A stretch of 64,000 bases of DNA from Vibrio sp. 14G-20 (GCF_026241515.1 NZ_JAPHPW010000003.1:219450-283449), one strand, 5' to 3'. Positions 25,819 through 36,686 are shown, counted from the first letter of the stretch. The notes: generated by a model from the sequence alone, not told the origin. Numbers and translations are program-made.

Positions 25819-27381
25819 GTGAGTAAAAGACTATTAAAGTCAGGCCTGATTGTCAGTGCAATGACTTTTGTTTCCCGTGTATTGGGGCTAGTACGTGATG
25901 TAGTAGTAGCAAATTTGATGGGGGCAGGAGCGAGTGCCGACGTATTTTTCTTCGCTAATAAAATCCCTAATTTCTTACGTCGACTTTTTGCAGAAGGTGC
26001 TTTTTCTCAAGCGTTTGTACCGGTACTAACAGAATATCACGCTGCAGGTGACAAAGATAAGACACGAGATTTAATTGCTAAGGTGTCGGGTACGCTCGGG
26101 GTTTTAGTGTCTATAGTGACCGTTATTGGGGTATTGGGCTCCGGTGTGATCACTGCGATGTTTGGTGCCGGTTGGTTTATCGACTGGCTGAATGACGGAC
26201 CAGCAGCTCCAAAATTTGAACTTGCGAGCTTTATGCTCAAGATTACCTTCCCTTATTTATGGTTTATCACCTTTGTTGCTTTATCTGGTGCGATTCTCAA
26301 TACATTAGGTAAGTTTGCCGTCTCTTCTTTTACACCTGTGTTCTTGAATGTGATGATCATTGGCGCAGCATGGTTTATCTCTCCTAATTTAGAGCAACCG
26401 GAAATTGGATTAGCTATCGGTGTGTTTCTCGGTGGATTAGTCCAATTCCTTTTCCAAATGCCGTTCTTAATAAAAGCGGGTGTGTTGGTTAAACCTAAGT
26501 GGGGCTGGAGAGATCCGGGTGTGGTTAAGATCCGCACACTAATGATCCCTGCTCTTTTTGGTGTATCGGTCAGCCAAATCAACTTACTGTTTGATACCTT
26601 CATTGCTAGTTTCCTCGCGACAGGCTCTATCAGTTGGTTGTACTACTCAGATCGATTGCTTGAATTTCCACTAGGGTTATTCGGTATCGCGATTGCGACG
26701 GTTATTCTTCCTGCTTTATCTCGTAAACACGTTGATTCTGAAGGTGAAGGGTTTGCTCACACCATGGATTGGGGAGTGCGCATGGTACTGCTGTTAGGTA
26801 TTCCTGCGATGTTCGGTCTTATTGTGTTAGCAAAACCGATGCTGATGGTGCTGTTTATGCGTGGTGAGTTTTCTCCCCATGATGTTAATCAGGCTTCCAT
26901 GTCTTTAGTGGCGTACGCTTCAGGCTTGCTGAATTTCATGCTTATTAAAGTATTGGCTCCCGGCTATTACTCTCGTCAAGACACCAAAACACCGGTGAAG
27001 TACGGCATCATTGCGATGGTGACTAACATGGTGTTCAACGCAATCTTCGCTTATTTCTATGGTTATGTTGGTTTGGCAATCGCAACGGCCTTGTCTGCCT
27101 TTGTGAATATGGCCTTGCTGTATCGGGGTTTACATCTTGCGGGTGTCTATCAATTAACTAAGACAACCTTGTTGTTTAGTGCCAAGTTGCTTGCCTCTGG
27201 TGTAGTGATGGTCGCAGCCATTTTATGGCAGTTGGATAATATGCAACAGTGGCTGGAATGGGGTTTCAGTCAGAGAGCACTGACACTAACAGGCTTGATC
27301 GCACTTGGCGCCTTTGCTTATATTGTGTCGATACTGGTTTTAGGTATCCGAGTAAAACATTTAAAAGCAGCGACAGATTAA
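25819..27381 (+). CDS. murJ: Lipid II flippase MurJ (MviN)
   Basis: MurJ moves lipid II across the inner membrane for peptidoglycan synthesis. About fourteen hydrophobic segments are visible, with the family block SRVLGLVRDVVVANLMGAGASADVFF split over the first helices and NFLRRLFAEGAFSQAFVP near residue 60. GTG 25819 (MSKRLLKSG, 520 residues) is preferred because AGAGG lies five bases upstream; GTG 25804 is an alternative. ribF follows after 70 bases. Confidence 0.93.
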   Translation: MSKRLLKSGLIVSAMTFVSRVLGLVRDVVVANLMGAGASADVFFFANKIPNFLRRLFAEGAFSQAFVPVLTEYHAAGDKDKTRDLIAKVSGTLGVLVSIVTVIGVLGSGVITAMFGAGWFIDWLNDGPAAPKFELASFMLKITFPYLWFITFVALSGAILNTLGKFAVSSFTPVFLNVMIIGAAWFISPNLEQPEIGLAIGVFLGGLVQFLFQMPFLIKAGVLVKPKWGWRDPGVVKIRTLMIPALFGVSVSQINLLFDTFIASFLATGSISWLYYSDRLLEFPLGLFGIAIATVILPALSRKHVDSEGEGFAHTMDWGVRMVLLLGIPAMFGLIVLAKPMLMVLFMRGEFSPHDVNQASMSLVAYASGLLNFMLIKVLAPGYYSRQDTKTPVKYGIIAMVTNMVFNAIFAYFYGYVGLAIATALSAFVNMALLYRGLHLAGVYQLTKTTLLFSAKLLASGVVMVAAILWQLDNMQQWLEWGFSQRALTLTGLIALGAFAYIVSILVLGIRVKHLKAATD

Positions 27382-27451
27382 TATTGATTAGTATATAATC
27401 CGTCGGTTTCACACAATAAATGATGCAAATAACAGGTTTTAGCTGATCACA

Positions 27452-28387
27452 ATGGAACTGATCCGAGGTATACACAATATTAAAGCACAGCATTATGGCT
27501 GTGTATTAACCATAGGTAACTTCGATGGTGTTCATTTAGGGCATCAAGAGGTTCTGAGTCAGGTTTCTAAACAAGCTGCAGCATTAGGGCTTCCTTCTGT
27601 TGTCATGACGTTTGAACCGCAACCTATGGAGTTGTTTGCCAAAGGTAAAGCGCCAGCACGTTTAACTCGCTTACGAGATAAATATGTGCAGCTGAGCAAG
27701 CTAGATATCAGTCGTTTATTGTGTGTTAATTTTAATCAGTATTTTGCTAGTTTATCCGCGGAAGCATTCATTAAGGATCTTTTGGTTGATAAGCTTGGCG
27801 TGAAGTTTTTGGTTGTTGGTGACGATTTTTGCTTTGGCAAAGGCCGTACAGGCAATTTCGCTATGCTTAAAGACGCGGGCGAAAAATATGGTTTTGAGGT
27901 GGTAAGCACCCAAAGCTATTGCTTAAACCAATTACGAGTAAGCAGTACTGAAATAAGAAACGCATTAGCGGTCGATGACCTGGCTGCAAGTGCTACCATG
28001 TTAGGACGTGATTACAGTATTAGTGGTCGAGTGTCCCATGGTCGAAAACTAGGGAGAACTATCGGTTTCCCTACCGCTAATATTCCATTAAAGCGTTGTG
28101 TTTCTCCTGTATCGGGAGTGTATGTTGTTGAAGCATTGGATATCGACGGTGTTCCTGTCGGTGGCGTTGCTAATATTGGACAACGACCAACAGTTAATGG
28201 GGTAAGGCAGCAATTAGAAGTGCATTTTTTTGACTTTAAAGCCAATTTATATGGTAAACAGTTAGAAGTACGACTTTTGCACAAACTGCGCGACGAGATA
28301 AAATTTGAATCGTTCGACGCTTTAAAGAATCAAATAGAATTGGATGCTGAAGCCGCAAGGGTGTGGCTGCTTCAGCTAAAGAATTAG
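27452..28387 (+). CDS. ribF: Bifunctional riboflavin kinase / FAD synthetase RibF
   Basis: Makes FMN from riboflavin and FAD from FMN. The N-terminal FAD synthetase domain shows TIGNFDGVHLGHQEV near residue 21 and a C-terminal flavokinase domain shows GRTIGFPTANI near residue 202. Length 311 is close to E. coli (313). It is followed by ileS and lspA, the conserved ribF-ileS-lspA-fkpB-ispH cluster of gammaproteobacteria. Confidence 0.95.
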   Translation: MELIRGIHNIKAQHYGCVLTIGNFDGVHLGHQEVLSQVSKQAAALGLPSVVMTFEPQPMELFAKGKAPARLTRLRDKYVQLSKLDISRLLCVNFNQYFASLSAEAFIKDLLVDKLGVKFLVVGDDFCFGKGRTGNFAMLKDAGEKYGFEVVSTQSYCLNQLRVSSTEIRNALAVDDLAASATMLGRDYSISGRVSHGRKLGRTIGFPTANIPLKRCVSPVSGVYVVEALDIDGVPVGGVANIGQRPTVNGVRQQLEVHFFDFKANLYGKQLEVRLLHKLRDEIKFESFDALKNQIELDAEAARVWLLQLKN

Positions 28388-28450
28388 TCGGATGATTCCA
28401 CCGATTAACATAATGTCTAACTTCGCCCAATATAACGGAATTAAGAATCG

Positions 28451-31309
28451 ATGAGTGATTATAAAGATACCCTGAACTTACCAGAAACAGGGTTCCCAAT
28501 GCGCGGCAATCTGGCAAATCGTGAACCAGAAATGCTTAAGCGTTGGTACAAAGAAGACCTTTACGGTGAAATCCGTAAGGCAAAGAAAGGCAAAAAATCT
28601 TTCGTGCTGCATGACGGCCCTCCATACGCGAACGGCGACATTCACATTGGCCACGCGCTGAACAAGATTCTTAAAGACATTATTATTAAATCTAAGACCC
28701 TTTCTGGTTTTGATGCACCGTACATCCCTGGTTGGGACTGTCACGGTCTTCCAATCGAGTTGATGGTTGAGAAAAAGAAAGGTAAGCCTGGTCAGAAGAT
28801 TTCGGCTGCTGAATTCCGCGAAGAGTGTCGTAAGTACGCTGCGGGCCAAGTTGAAGGTCAGAAAGAGAGCTTCAAACGTCTTGGTATCATGGGCGAGTGG
28901 GACAAACCTTACCGCACTATGGATTTCGGCACAGAAGCGAACATCATTCGTTCTCTAGGCAAGATCGCAGACAAAGGTCACCTTCTTAAAGGTTTCAAAC
29001 CAGTTCACTGGTGTACTGACTGTGGTTCTGCTCTGGCTGAAGCTGAAGTTGAATACAAAGATAAAGTTTCTCCATCTATCGATGTGAAATTTACAGCAGC
29101 TGACGAAGCGGCTCTACTAGAGAAATTTACTCTAGCGGAAGGCCACGCTGGTCAAGGCGAAATCTCTATCGTTATCTGGACAACAACACCATGGACTCTG
29201 CCTGCTAACCGCGCAGTATGTCTACGTGATGATCTTGAATACGTATTGATCCAAGTTGAAGCGAATGGCGAACAGCCTGCTCAACGTATTATTGTTGCTT
29301 CTGAACTAGCAAAAGACGTAATGGATCGTGCGGGTATCGAGCGTTTCCACAACCTTGGTTTTGCGACTGGTGCTGATCTTGAGCTTTCTCAGTTCAACCA
29401 CCCGTTCTACGACTTTACTGTTCCAGCTGTTCTTGGTGACCACGTTACAACGGATTCAGGTACTGGTGTGGTTCACACTGCACCTGGTCACGGTCAAGAG
29501 GATTTCGTGGTTGGTAAGAAGTACAACCTAGAAATCGCTAACCCAGTAGGCTCAAACGGCGTTTACCTGCCAGATACTGAGCTATTTGCTGGTCAGCACG
29601 TATTCAAAGCGAACGATTCTGTTTTAGAAGTTCTAAAAGAGAAAGGTGCACTTCTGCATCACCACGCTTACGAGCACAGCTACCCACATTGTTGGAGACA
29701 TAAAACTCCAATCATCTTCCGTGCAACACCACAATGGTTCATTTCTATGGATCAAGCTGGCCTACGTGCAAAAGCACTAGAGTCAACGAAGAATGTTGAG
29801 TGGATGCCGGAGTGGGGTCAAAGCCGTATCGAAGGTATGATCGAAGGTCGCCCTGAGTGGTGTATCTCTCGTCAACGTACTTGGGGTGTGCCAATTGCTC
29901 TGTTCGTTCATAAAGAAACATCAGAACTTCACCCAGATAGCCCAGCTCTTATTGAAAAAGTAGCGAAGCTTGTGGAAGAAAAAGGCATTCAAGCTTGGTG
30001 GGATGTAGATGCTGCTGAACTGATGGGTGCTGAAGACGCTGACAAGTACGAGAAAGTACTTGATACGCTAGACGTATGGTTCGACTCAGGTGTAACGCAC
30101 TTCTCTGTTGTGGATTCTCGTGAAGAGTACAACTTCCCTAATGAAGAAAGAACGCACAGTGCAGATCTTTACCTTGAAGGTTCTGACCAACACCGTGGCT
30201 GGTTCCAGTCATCTTTGATTTCATCTATCGCGATGAAAGACGAAGCACCATACAAGCAAGTGCTAACGCACGGTTTCGTGGTTGATGGCAACGGCCGTAA
30301 GATGTCTAAATCTATCGGTAACGTTGTTGCTCCTAAAGATGTAACCAACAAGCTAGGCGCAGATATTCTACGTCTATGGGTTGCTTCTACGGATTACACT
30401 AACGAAGTTGCGGTTTCTGACGAGATCCTTAAGCGTTCAGCTGATGCATACCGTCGTATTCGTAACACGGCTCGTTTCTTCCTAGCTAACTTGAACGGTT
30501 TCAATCCTGAAACTGACCTAGTACCTGCTGAAGAAATGGTAGCACTTGATCGCTGGGCTGTTGGCCGTGCTCAAGCTGCACAAGAAGAGATTGTTAAAGC
30601 ATACGGTGAGTACAACACTCACGGTGTGACTCAACGTCTAATGCAGTTCTGTTCTATCGAAATGGGTTCTTTCTACCTAGACGTAATTAAAGACCGTCAG
30701 TACACAGCGAAACAGGGCAGCCATGCTCAACGTAGCTGTCAAACGGCGCTTTACTACATTGTAGAAGCTCTAGTTCGTTGGATGGCGCCTATCATGTCGT
30801 TCACTGCAGATGAAATCTGGAACGAGATGCCTGGCGAACGCGACACGTTTGTATTCACTGGCGAGTGGTTCGAAGGCCTATTTGGTCTTGCTGATGACGA
30901 AGAGCTAAGCAACGAATTCTGGACTGAAATCCAGTCAGTTCGTGGCGCAGTGAACAAGCTTCTTGAAGATGCTCGTAAAGAGAAAACGATCGGTGGTGCA
31001 TTGCAGGCTGAAGTGACTCTATACGCTGACGACGCACTGGCTGCTAAAATCAACAAGCTAGAAGATGAGCTACGTTTCGTACTTATCACCTCTGCTGCTG
31101 TTGTTAAGCCGCTTAGCGATAAGTCTGATACAGCTCAAGCGACAGACGTTGCAGGCCTATACGTTGAAGTTGCAGCAACTGAAGCTGAGAAGTGTGACCG
31201 TTGCTGGCACCACACTCCAGATGTAGGCACAATCGAAGGTCACGAGAAAATTTGTGGTCGTTGTGTGTCGAACATCGACGGTGAAGGCGAAGTGCGTAAG
31301 TTCGCATAA
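28451..31309 (+). CDS. ileS: Isoleucyl-tRNA synthetase
   Basis: A 952-residue class I synthetase. The HIGH motif is in [10 protein letters not shown] near residue 60 and KMSKS in [10 protein letters not shown] near residue 620. The CP1 editing domain (about 180-400) contains [10 protein letters not shown] and [12 protein letters not shown]. The C-terminal zinc site has four cysteines in CDRCW and CGRC. It is 63 bases after ribF and followed by a terminator before lspA, so lspA may also have its own promoter. Confidence 0.96.
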   Translation: MSDYKDTLNLPETGFPMRGNLANREPEMLKRWYKEDLYGEIRKAKKGKKSFVLHDGPPYANGDIHIGHALNKILKDIIIKSKTLSGFDAPYIPGWDCHGLPIELMVEKKKGKPGQKISAAEFREECRKYAAGQVEGQKESFKRLGIMGEWDKPYRTMDFGTEANIIRSLGKIADKGHLLKGFKPVHWCTDCGSALAEAEVEYKDKVSPSIDVKFTAADEAALLEKFTLAEGHAGQGEISIVIWTTTPWTLPANRAVCLRDDLEYVLIQVEANGEQPAQRIIVASELAKDVMDRAGIERFHNLGFATGADLELSQFNHPFYDFTVPAVLGDHVTTDSGTGVVHTAPGHGQEDFVVGKKYNLEIANPVGSNGVYLPDTELFAGQHVFKANDSVLEVLKEKGALLHHHAYEHSYPHCWRHKTPIIFRATPQWFISMDQAGLRAKALESTKNVEWMPEWGQSRIEGMIEGRPEWCISRQRTWGVPIALFVHKETSELHPDSPALIEKVAKLVEEKGIQAWWDVDAAELMGAEDADKYEKVLDTLDVWFDSGVTHFSVVDSREEYNFPNEERTHSADLYLEGSDQHRGWFQSSLISSIAMKDEAPYKQVLTHGFVVDGNGRKMSKSIGNVVAPKDVTNKLGADILRLWVASTDYTNEVAVSDEILKRSADAYRRIRNTARFFLANLNGFNPETDLVPAEEMVALDRWAVGRAQAAQEEIVKAYGEYNTHGVTQRLMQFCSIEMGSFYLDVIKDRQYTAKQGSHAQRSCQTALYYIVEALVRWMAPIMSFTADEIWNEMPGERDTFVFTGEWFEGLFGLADDEELSNEFWTEIQSVRGAVNKLLEDARKEKTIGGALQAEVTLYADDALAAKINKLEDELRFVLITSAAVVKPLSDKSDTAQATDVAGLYVEVAATEAEKCDRCWHHTPDVGTIEGHEKICGRCVSNIDGEGEVRKFA

Positions 31310-31345
31310 CGACTCAGAGAAAGACTGAACTTTTTGTAAAAATCA

Positions 31346-31375
31346 TAGCCCCAGTATCAACTGGGGTTATTTTTA
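31346..31375 (+). terminator. ileS terminator
   Basis: ATAGCCCCAGT-ATCA-ACTGGGGTTAT forms a stem followed by a short T run. Confidence 0.8.
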
Positions 31376-31470
31376 ATTATAGGAAATGTGTTTAACCAAG
31401 CTGACTTCTCGTGTTCATTCTTGAGAGTGGATAATGAGATGATTTGACTGAGTAGATACTAGGAATAGAA

Positions 31471-31971
31471 ATGAGTGAAGTTTCGTTAAAACAATCTGGT
31501 GTGCGTTGGTTATGGCTGGCTCTGTTGGTCTTCCTTGCAGATATTGGCATCAAACTATTCGTTATGGACAATATGGGTTATGGCTGGGCAAACCGTATTG
31601 AGGTGTTACCATTCTTTAACTTTTTGTATGTCCATAACTATGGTGCAGCATTTAGCTTTCTGAGCGATCAGAGTGGCTGGCAACGTTGGTTGTTTACTGG
31701 TATCGCCTTTGCGGTAACTGGCATGCTGACATACTGGATGAGTAAACTACCTGCGGCAGAGAAGTGGAATAACATTGCTTATGCGATCATCATTGGTGGC
31801 GCTGTTGGTAACGTATTTGACCGAGTAGTACACGGCTTTGTTGTCGATTACTTAGATTTCTACTGGGGTACTTACCATTGGCCTGCGTTTAACTTAGCGG
31901 ATATGGGGATCTGTATCGGTGCTGCGATGATCATCTTAGATGGCTTTCGCAAGAAAGATGAAAGCAAATAG
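31471..31971 (+). CDS. lspA: Lipoprotein signal peptidase LspA (signal peptidase II)
   Basis: An inner-membrane aspartyl protease that cuts prolipoproteins after Lgt modification. The catalytic aspartates are in [18 protein letters not shown] and [11 protein letters not shown]. Four membrane segments can be seen in 166 residues, the usual size. ATG 31471 follows AGGAATAG. It ends at a strong terminator. Confidence 0.95.
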   Translation: MSEVSLKQSGVRWLWLALLVFLADIGIKLFVMDNMGYGWANRIEVLPFFNFLYVHNYGAAFSFLSDQSGWQRWLFTGIAFAVTGMLTYWMSKLPAAEKWNNIAYAIIIGGAVGNVFDRVVHGFVVDYLDFYWGTYHWPAFNLADMGICIGAAMIILDGFRKKDESK

Positions 31972-32059
31972 GCTACTCAGGCATTAATGAGTATTAAGTA
32001 AATCGCTTTTAAATAGATTGCCCTAAAGTCAGTCTATGACTCACAGAATAGAATAGCCC

Positions 32060-32095
32060 TAAGCGCTGTCGGTTGATTCCGACGGCGCTTTTTTT
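32060..32095 (+). terminator. lspA terminator
   Basis: AAGCGCTGTCGG-TTGATT-CCGACGGCGCTT, with one mismatched pair, is followed by eight T residues. It ends 70 bases before the fkpB start, so fkpB needs read-through or a promoter within or after the hairpin. Confidence 0.9.
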
Positions 32096-32165
32096 TATGC
32101 TTCAGTCAACAAGGAAGCAAAGCACAGCGCATCCTCAAATAATAAAGAAATCTAAGGAAAGTAAC

Positions 32166-32597
32166 GTGGCAGCAATTAAAAATGATTCAGCAGTAACTCT
32201 ACATTTTACGATTAAAATGAAGGATGGTTCAGTTGCCGATAGCACCGAAAATATGGGTAAACCCGCTAAGTTCGTTATGGGTGATGGTAGCCTAAGCGAA
32301 AACTTTGAACAGTGCCTGATTGGTCTTGAAACAGGGACTGAAAAGTCTATCGAATTGAAGGCGCAAGACGCCTTTGGTATGCCAAATCCAGATCATATCC
32401 ATCATATGGATCGTGCTAAGTTTGTTGGCGATTCTGAAGTCGAAGTTGGCACTATTATGGCTTTCTCAGGTCCTGATGGTATGGAAATTCCAGGTATTAT
32501 CACTGAGATCGCGGGTGATTCAGTGACGGTTGATTTTAATCATCCATTAGCAGGCCAAGACGTTACGTTTGACGTCAACATCTTAGCAGTGGACTAA
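32166..32597 (+). CDS. fkpB: FKBP-type peptidyl-prolyl isomerase FkpB (SlpA-like)
   Basis: A cytosolic 143-residue prolyl isomerase and chaperone of the SlpA type. It has the N-terminal VTLHFTIKMKDGSVADST strand region, an inserted flap around residues 70-120 (FGMPNPDHIHHMDRAKF), then the closing strands. GTG 32166 follows AAGGAAAG and is preferred to upstream starts that would pass through the lspA terminator. The last codons belong to a 20-bp tandem repeat that continues beyond the stop. ispH follows. Confidence 0.92.
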   Translation: MAAIKNDSAVTLHFTIKMKDGSVADSTENMGKPAKFVMGDGSLSENFEQCLIGLETGTEKSIELKAQDAFGMPNPDHIHHMDRAKFVGDSEVEVGTIMAFSGPDGMEIPGIITEIAGDSVTVDFNHPLAGQDVTFDVNILAVD

Positions 32598-32654
32598 CTA
32601 TTTTAGCGGTGGATTAACTATCTTAGCTGTTAATCACTATCTTAACAGTAGAAT
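32577..32654 (+). repeat. 20-bp tandem repeat spanning the fkpB stop codon
   Basis: Four degenerate units: AACATCTTAGCAGTGGACT, AACTATTTTAGCGGTGGATT, AACTATCTTAGCTGTTAATC and ACTATCTTAACAGTAGAAT. The first encodes the end of FkpB, and later units copy this coding end into the intergenic region. Confidence 0.75.
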
Positions 32655-32769
32655 AACATCGCCTTACAGCTGTGATGTCACCCAGAGCTTCACTGTCTAG
32701 GCGCTTCACTGTAGAATGCGAACCTCGCTGACGGCGAACTCTATAGAAACAACCTTAGTACCGCGGTAA

Positions 32770-33729
32770 ATGATGAGCAATGAAATGAAAATAATGTTAG
32801 CTAACCCTCGTGGCTTTTGTGCCGGTGTCGACCGTGCGATCAGCATCGTAGAACGCGCACTGGAAATGTATCAGCCACCGATCTATGTTCGCCATGAAGT
32901 GGTGCACAACCGCTTTGTTGTTGAGGGGCTCAAGCAGCGTGGTGCTATTTTTGTCGAAGAACTGAGTGAAGTGCCAGACGACAACATTGTGATCTTCTCT
33001 GCTCACGGTGTCTCTCAAGCGGTTCGTAAAGAAGCGAAAGAGCGTGAACTCACGGTATTTGATGCAACATGCCCATTGGTAACCAAAGTACATATGGAAG
33101 TTGCTCGTGCGAGCCGCAAACATATGGAAGTGGTACTGATTGGTCACGCAGGTCACCCTGAAGTTGAAGGCACTATGGGTCAGTACGCTAGCCAAACTGG
33201 TGGTATGTACTTGGTTGAGAGACCTGAGGACGTGCAAAACCTAGTGGTGAATGATCCGAGTAACCTGCACTACGTTAGCCAAACTACTCTATCAGTTGAT
33301 GAAACAGCTGATGTGATTGAAGAGCTACGTCGAGTGTTCCCTGAGATTCAAGGCCCACGCAAAGACGACATCTGTTACGCAACTCAAAACCGTCAAGACG
33401 CAGTGCGTGAGATGGCGAATGACGTTGATGTAGTGATTGTTGTTGGTTCTAAGAACTCATCTAACTCGAATCGTCTAAAAGAGCTTGCTGAGAAGCTAGG
33501 CACGCCAGGCTACCTAACGGACTGTCCTGAAGACATTCAAACAGAGTGGGTTGAAGGTAAAAAGAAAATCGGTGTAACAGCCGGTGCTTCTGCTCCTGAA
33601 GAGTTGGTAAACCAAATCTTAGATCGTATTCGTGAGCTGGGTGCTACCGAGGTTGAAGAGATTCAAGGTCGTGAAGAGAACATGTTCTTCGAAGTACCGA
33701 AAGAGCTGCAGATTAAGCAAGTCGACTAA
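32770..33729 (+). CDS. ispH: 4-hydroxy-3-methylbut-2-enyl diphosphate reductase IspH (LytB)
   Basis: Last enzyme of the methylerythritol phosphate isoprenoid pathway, a [4Fe-4S] reductase. The three cluster cysteines are in [18 protein letters not shown] and LTDCPED; the catalytic Glu region [10 protein letters not shown] is intact. ATG 32770, 32773 and 32785 are all possible starts and none has a clear ribosome binding site. Length 319 fits the family (E. coli 316). Confidence 0.94.
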   Translation: MMSNEMKIMLANPRGFCAGVDRAISIVERALEMYQPPIYVRHEVVHNRFVVEGLKQRGAIFVEELSEVPDDNIVIFSAHGVSQAVRKEAKERELTVFDATCPLVTKVHMEVARASRKHMEVVLIGHAGHPEVEGTMGQYASQTGGMYLVERPEDVQNLVVNDPSNLHYVSQTTLSVDETADVIEELRRVFPEIQGPRKDDICYATQNRQDAVREMANDVDVVIVVGSKNSSNSNRLKELAEKLGTPGYLTDCPEDIQTEWVEGKKKIGVTAGASAPEELVNQILDRIRELGATEVEEIQGREENMFFEVPKELQIKQVD

Positions 33730-33730
33730 T

Positions 33731-33815
33731 CACTATTGATGTGTGACAAGATCGATTCGTAACTCTATCGATTCGCAAACACTATCGATTTGTAAACACT
33801 ATTGATTTGTAAACA
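33731..33815 (+). repeat. 17-bp degenerate tandem repeat after ispH
   Basis: Units such as CTATCGATTCGCAAACA, CTATCGATTTGTAAACA and CTATTGATTTGTAAACA follow one another, with more divergent copies upstream (CTATTGATGTGTGACAA). Four to five copies lie between the ispH stop and its terminator. Confidence 0.75.
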
Positions 33816-33820
33816 GCAGG

Positions 33821-33848
33821 AAGCCAACGTTGATGCGTTGGCTTTTTT
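33821..33848 (+). terminator. ispH terminator
   Basis: AAGCCAACG-TTGATG-CGTTGGCTTTTTT stem with a T run on the plus strand. Confidence 0.9.
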
Positions 33849-33886
33849 GATCGTGCATTGGAGCCGGTTGTCGAGTTTCGAACGGG

Positions 33887-34618
33887 TTACTGGAGACCGA
33901 ATAGCTCTTTCAGTGTCTTGAGGTAGCGGCGGCTGACAGGCACTTCAAAACCAGTCAGTGTGATGATCTCCGCTAATCCATTCTCTAGCAGTTTGATCTC
34001 TTGGATCGATTTTATGTTGATCAAATATTGTCGATGACAGCGGATCAAATCGGTTTTTTCTTCCAAAATCTTTAGCGTTAACTGTGAGGTCGCGGTTTGC
34101 GATGAGCTACGAACATGCACACCACTGATATCGGAATAAGCGCACTCGACCGTTTGGCTCGCCATGATCACAATGCGGTTATGACCAATACACGGGATTT
34201 GCTCTAAGTGACAAGGAGCAATCGCTGAGATGTTCTGTTCTGGCGCTTTCTGATTTTGTTTGATGACTTTATTCAGGCGACAAACACTCTTGTTTAATCG
34301 ACAAGGCTCGACTGGCTTAAGTAGGTAATCAAAAGCGTTATCTTCAAATGCTTGAATCGCATATTGGTCGTAGGCAGTGACGAATACCACGTAAGGCATG
34401 GTGTCTGGGTCAAGCATGCTTAACAGTTCAATCCCGGTAACCTGCGGCATTTGGATATCCAAATACACCACATCAGGCTTGAGCAGATTGATCTGTTTCA
34501 GTCCTTCGATCGCGTTACTCGCTTGGCCAATGATTTCTACTTCACCGGTTTCAGTCAGTAGCTCAATCAGCTCTTCGCGAGCAAAAAGTTCATCATCGAC
34601 AACTAATGCCTTTAACAT
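33887..34618 (-). CDS. btsR: LytTR response regulator, BtsR/YehT type
   Basis: A 243-residue response regulator. The receiver domain has the phosphoacceptor in DVVYLDIQMP (about residue 54), with the conserved Lys in YLLKPVEP. A LytTR DNA-binding domain follows from about residue 145 (IRCHRQYLINI, GFEVPVSRRYLKTLKE). E. coli BtsR activates the pyruvate transporter gene btsT. The histidine kinase BtsS lies 117 bases upstream and a CstA-family transporter further upstream, all on one strand, which supports the pairing. Confidence 0.9.
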   Translation of the reverse strand: MLKALVVDDELFAREELIELLTETGEVEIIGQASNAIEGLKQINLLKPDVVYLDIQMPQVTGIELLSMLDPDTMPYVVFVTAYDQYAIQAFEDNAFDYLLKPVEPCRLNKSVCRLNKVIKQNQKAPEQNISAIAPCHLEQIPCIGHNRIVIMASQTVECAYSDISGVHVRSSSQTATSQLTLKILEEKTDLIRCHRQYLINIKSIQEIKLLENGLAEIITLTGFEVPVSRRYLKTLKELFGLQ

Positions 34619-34735
34619 CCTACAATCTTCATCTTGGTTCTATCCCTGCTTGATTCACGTTTATCTTCTAAATCTGTCTTTTAAATATGGCTTTTAAATG
34701 TAGCTACCCAGAAGCTATCACCTACGAAAAACCCA

Positions 34736-36406
34736 TTATTTTAGTATAGGTATGATAAAGCTCATTCGAGTAAATTGCTGTGGTTGAGATTCTATTTTTA
34801 GTGCTGAATCTTTTCCAAAGAAATTAGTGAGTCGTTTATCAACAATTTCCATACCTAATCCAACGTGATCTTGAGATGGCTTCTGATAATTGCCCGCGTT
34901 GTCTTCAACAGTTAACTTGAATCCACCCTCGAAAGCCTCGCTAAAGATCTTCACTTTGCCGCCTTCCAGCATGTTTGAAATACCATGCTTGATAGCGTTT
35001 TCGACCAGTGGTTGCAGGGTAAAGCTCGGAAGTTGCGACTCATACAGTTGTGGGTCGATATCCCATTCCACTTCCAATCGGTCAGTAAAACGTGCCTTTT
35101 CAATGGTTAGATAAGCGTTAACGTGTGCCAGTTCGTCTTTGAGTTTCACAGTATTGATGTTCTGTTTCAGGTTACTTCTAAAGAAGTGAGACAGATGCTG
35201 AATAAGCTCTCGTGCTTTATCTGGGTCACGACGAGTTATTGCGCTGATGGTGTTGAGCGCATTGAACAAGAAGTGCGGATTCACTTGAGCGTGCAGCAGT
35301 TTGATTTCTGCTTGTGTCAGTAGCGTTTGCTGTTGCTGATAGTTGCTAAATAGGATCTGGCTCGATAATAGCTGAGCGATACCTTCCCCCATCGACATGT
35401 TGATGGTCGAGAATAGTTTCAGTTTTGGCTCATAGAGTTTGATGGTACCGACCACTTCGTTACCCGCGCGCAGTGGGATAATTAGAGCAGAGCCCAATTT
35501 ACAATCCTGCGACAAGGAGCATTGGTATGGGTTCTCTTTGCCATCAAGGTAGATGATGTCGTTTTGTTCCATCGAAGTAAGGGTGCTTTGCGATGAAATC
35601 GGAGTATTTGGAATATGGTGTTCATCACCAATGCCAACGAACGCGAGGATTTTTTCTCGGTCGGTAATCGCTACCGCACCGACGTTAGTTTCCTCGTAAA
35701 CGATACGCACGATTTTTTGTGCATTATCTGAATTGAATCCACCATGCAAAATACCCACTGAACGCTCGGCGATGGTTAATGCGCGACGTGAGAAGGTCGC
35801 TGAGTATTTTTCGAAGATGGTTTTACGGTCTTGGATGATGCTCATAAACAGCGCAGCACCGACTGAGTTAGCAATGATCATTGGCGCCGCAATATCGGAA
35901 ACCAGAGCATAGGATTGCTCAAATGGTTTCGCGACAGCAAGCAGAATCAGCATCTGAATAATCTCTGCAAACAGGGTTATCGAGAAAACCACCATCGGAT
36001 TAAACAGCTGGCTGGCTTTGTTTTTTCTGACTAAGTAAACGTGTAATAGGCCACCAATTAAGCCTTCTGCCGTAGTGGAGATAGCACAAGCTAGATCGGT
36101 GAATCCACCCAAAGAGTAACGATGGATACCGCCAGTAAAGCCGACCGCAAAACCAACCACAGGGCCGCCAAACAGGCCGCCCATTACCGCACCCATTGCA
36201 CGCGTGTTGGCTATCGCGTCATTAATCTGCAAGCCGAAATAGGTGCCCATAATACAGAATAGAGAAAACAGAACATAACAGCTGACTTTATGGCTTAAGC
36301 GTGAAGAGATGCTCAACAAAGGCAGAATCAGTGGTGTTTTACTTAGCATGTAAGCAATCACTAAGTAGACACAGGTTTGTTGCAGCAGAGAGAGAATGAG
36401 TTCCAT
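34736..36406 (-). CDS. btsS: Sensor histidine kinase, BtsS/YehU type
   Basis: A 556-residue LytS-like kinase, which in E. coli senses external pyruvate. About six membrane segments form a 5TM-5TMR_LYT domain (residues 1-200), followed by a GAF-like domain (about 225-345) and a His_kinase domain with the phosphoacceptor in HAQVNPHFLFNALNTIS. The ATPase domain shows LVENAIKHGI and GLGMEIVDKRL. The ATG follows AGGTGAAAAT. btsR is downstream. The order transporter-btsS-btsR differs from E. coli, where btsT is unlinked. Confidence 0.9.
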   Translation of the reverse strand: MELILSLLQQTCVYLVIAYMLSKTPLILPLLSISSRLSHKVSCYVLFSLFCIMGTYFGLQINDAIANTRAMGAVMGGLFGGPVVGFAVGFTGGIHRYSLGGFTDLACAISTTAEGLIGGLLHVYLVRKNKASQLFNPMVVFSITLFAEIIQMLILLAVAKPFEQSYALVSDIAAPMIIANSVGAALFMSIIQDRKTIFEKYSATFSRRALTIAERSVGILHGGFNSDNAQKIVRIVYEETNVGAVAITDREKILAFVGIGDEHHIPNTPISSQSTLTSMEQNDIIYLDGKENPYQCSLSQDCKLGSALIIPLRAGNEVVGTIKLYEPKLKLFSTINMSMGEGIAQLLSSQILFSNYQQQQTLLTQAEIKLLHAQVNPHFLFNALNTISAITRRDPDKARELIQHLSHFFRSNLKQNINTVKLKDELAHVNAYLTIEKARFTDRLEVEWDIDPQLYESQLPSFTLQPLVENAIKHGISNMLEGGKVKIFSEAFEGGFKLTVEDNAGNYQKPSQDHVGLGMEIVDKRLTNFFGKDSALKIESQPQQFTRMSFIIPILK

Positions 36407-36566
36407 ATTTTCACCTATTGAGACGCATGTTAAGTGTAAAGCTCATTGCGCAGTAACGGTAGCTTTGCTTGCGTTTTCGTTGGCTATATTGCTTGGTTAT
36501 TGCTTCAGAAAGCTGGAGTATCAAAATTGATGTGCGAATGTTGATGTAACTAGGTTGAGATACAGT

Positions 36567-36592
36567 AAAGCCCATCACGGTGGATGGGCTTT
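36567..36592 (-). terminator. Terminator after the CstA-family gene
   Basis: AAAGCCCATC / GATGGGCTTT stem. It lies between the transporter and btsS, so the kinase pair is probably transcribed separately or by read-through. Confidence 0.75.
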
Positions 36593-36686
36593 AGTCTTAT
36601 TTTCCACGAATCACCGAGTGATTACGGGAGCAAGCGAAGTGTGTTTGGCTTGTTCTTTTGTCTCTTCTTAAAAAAGTTTTCAAGAA

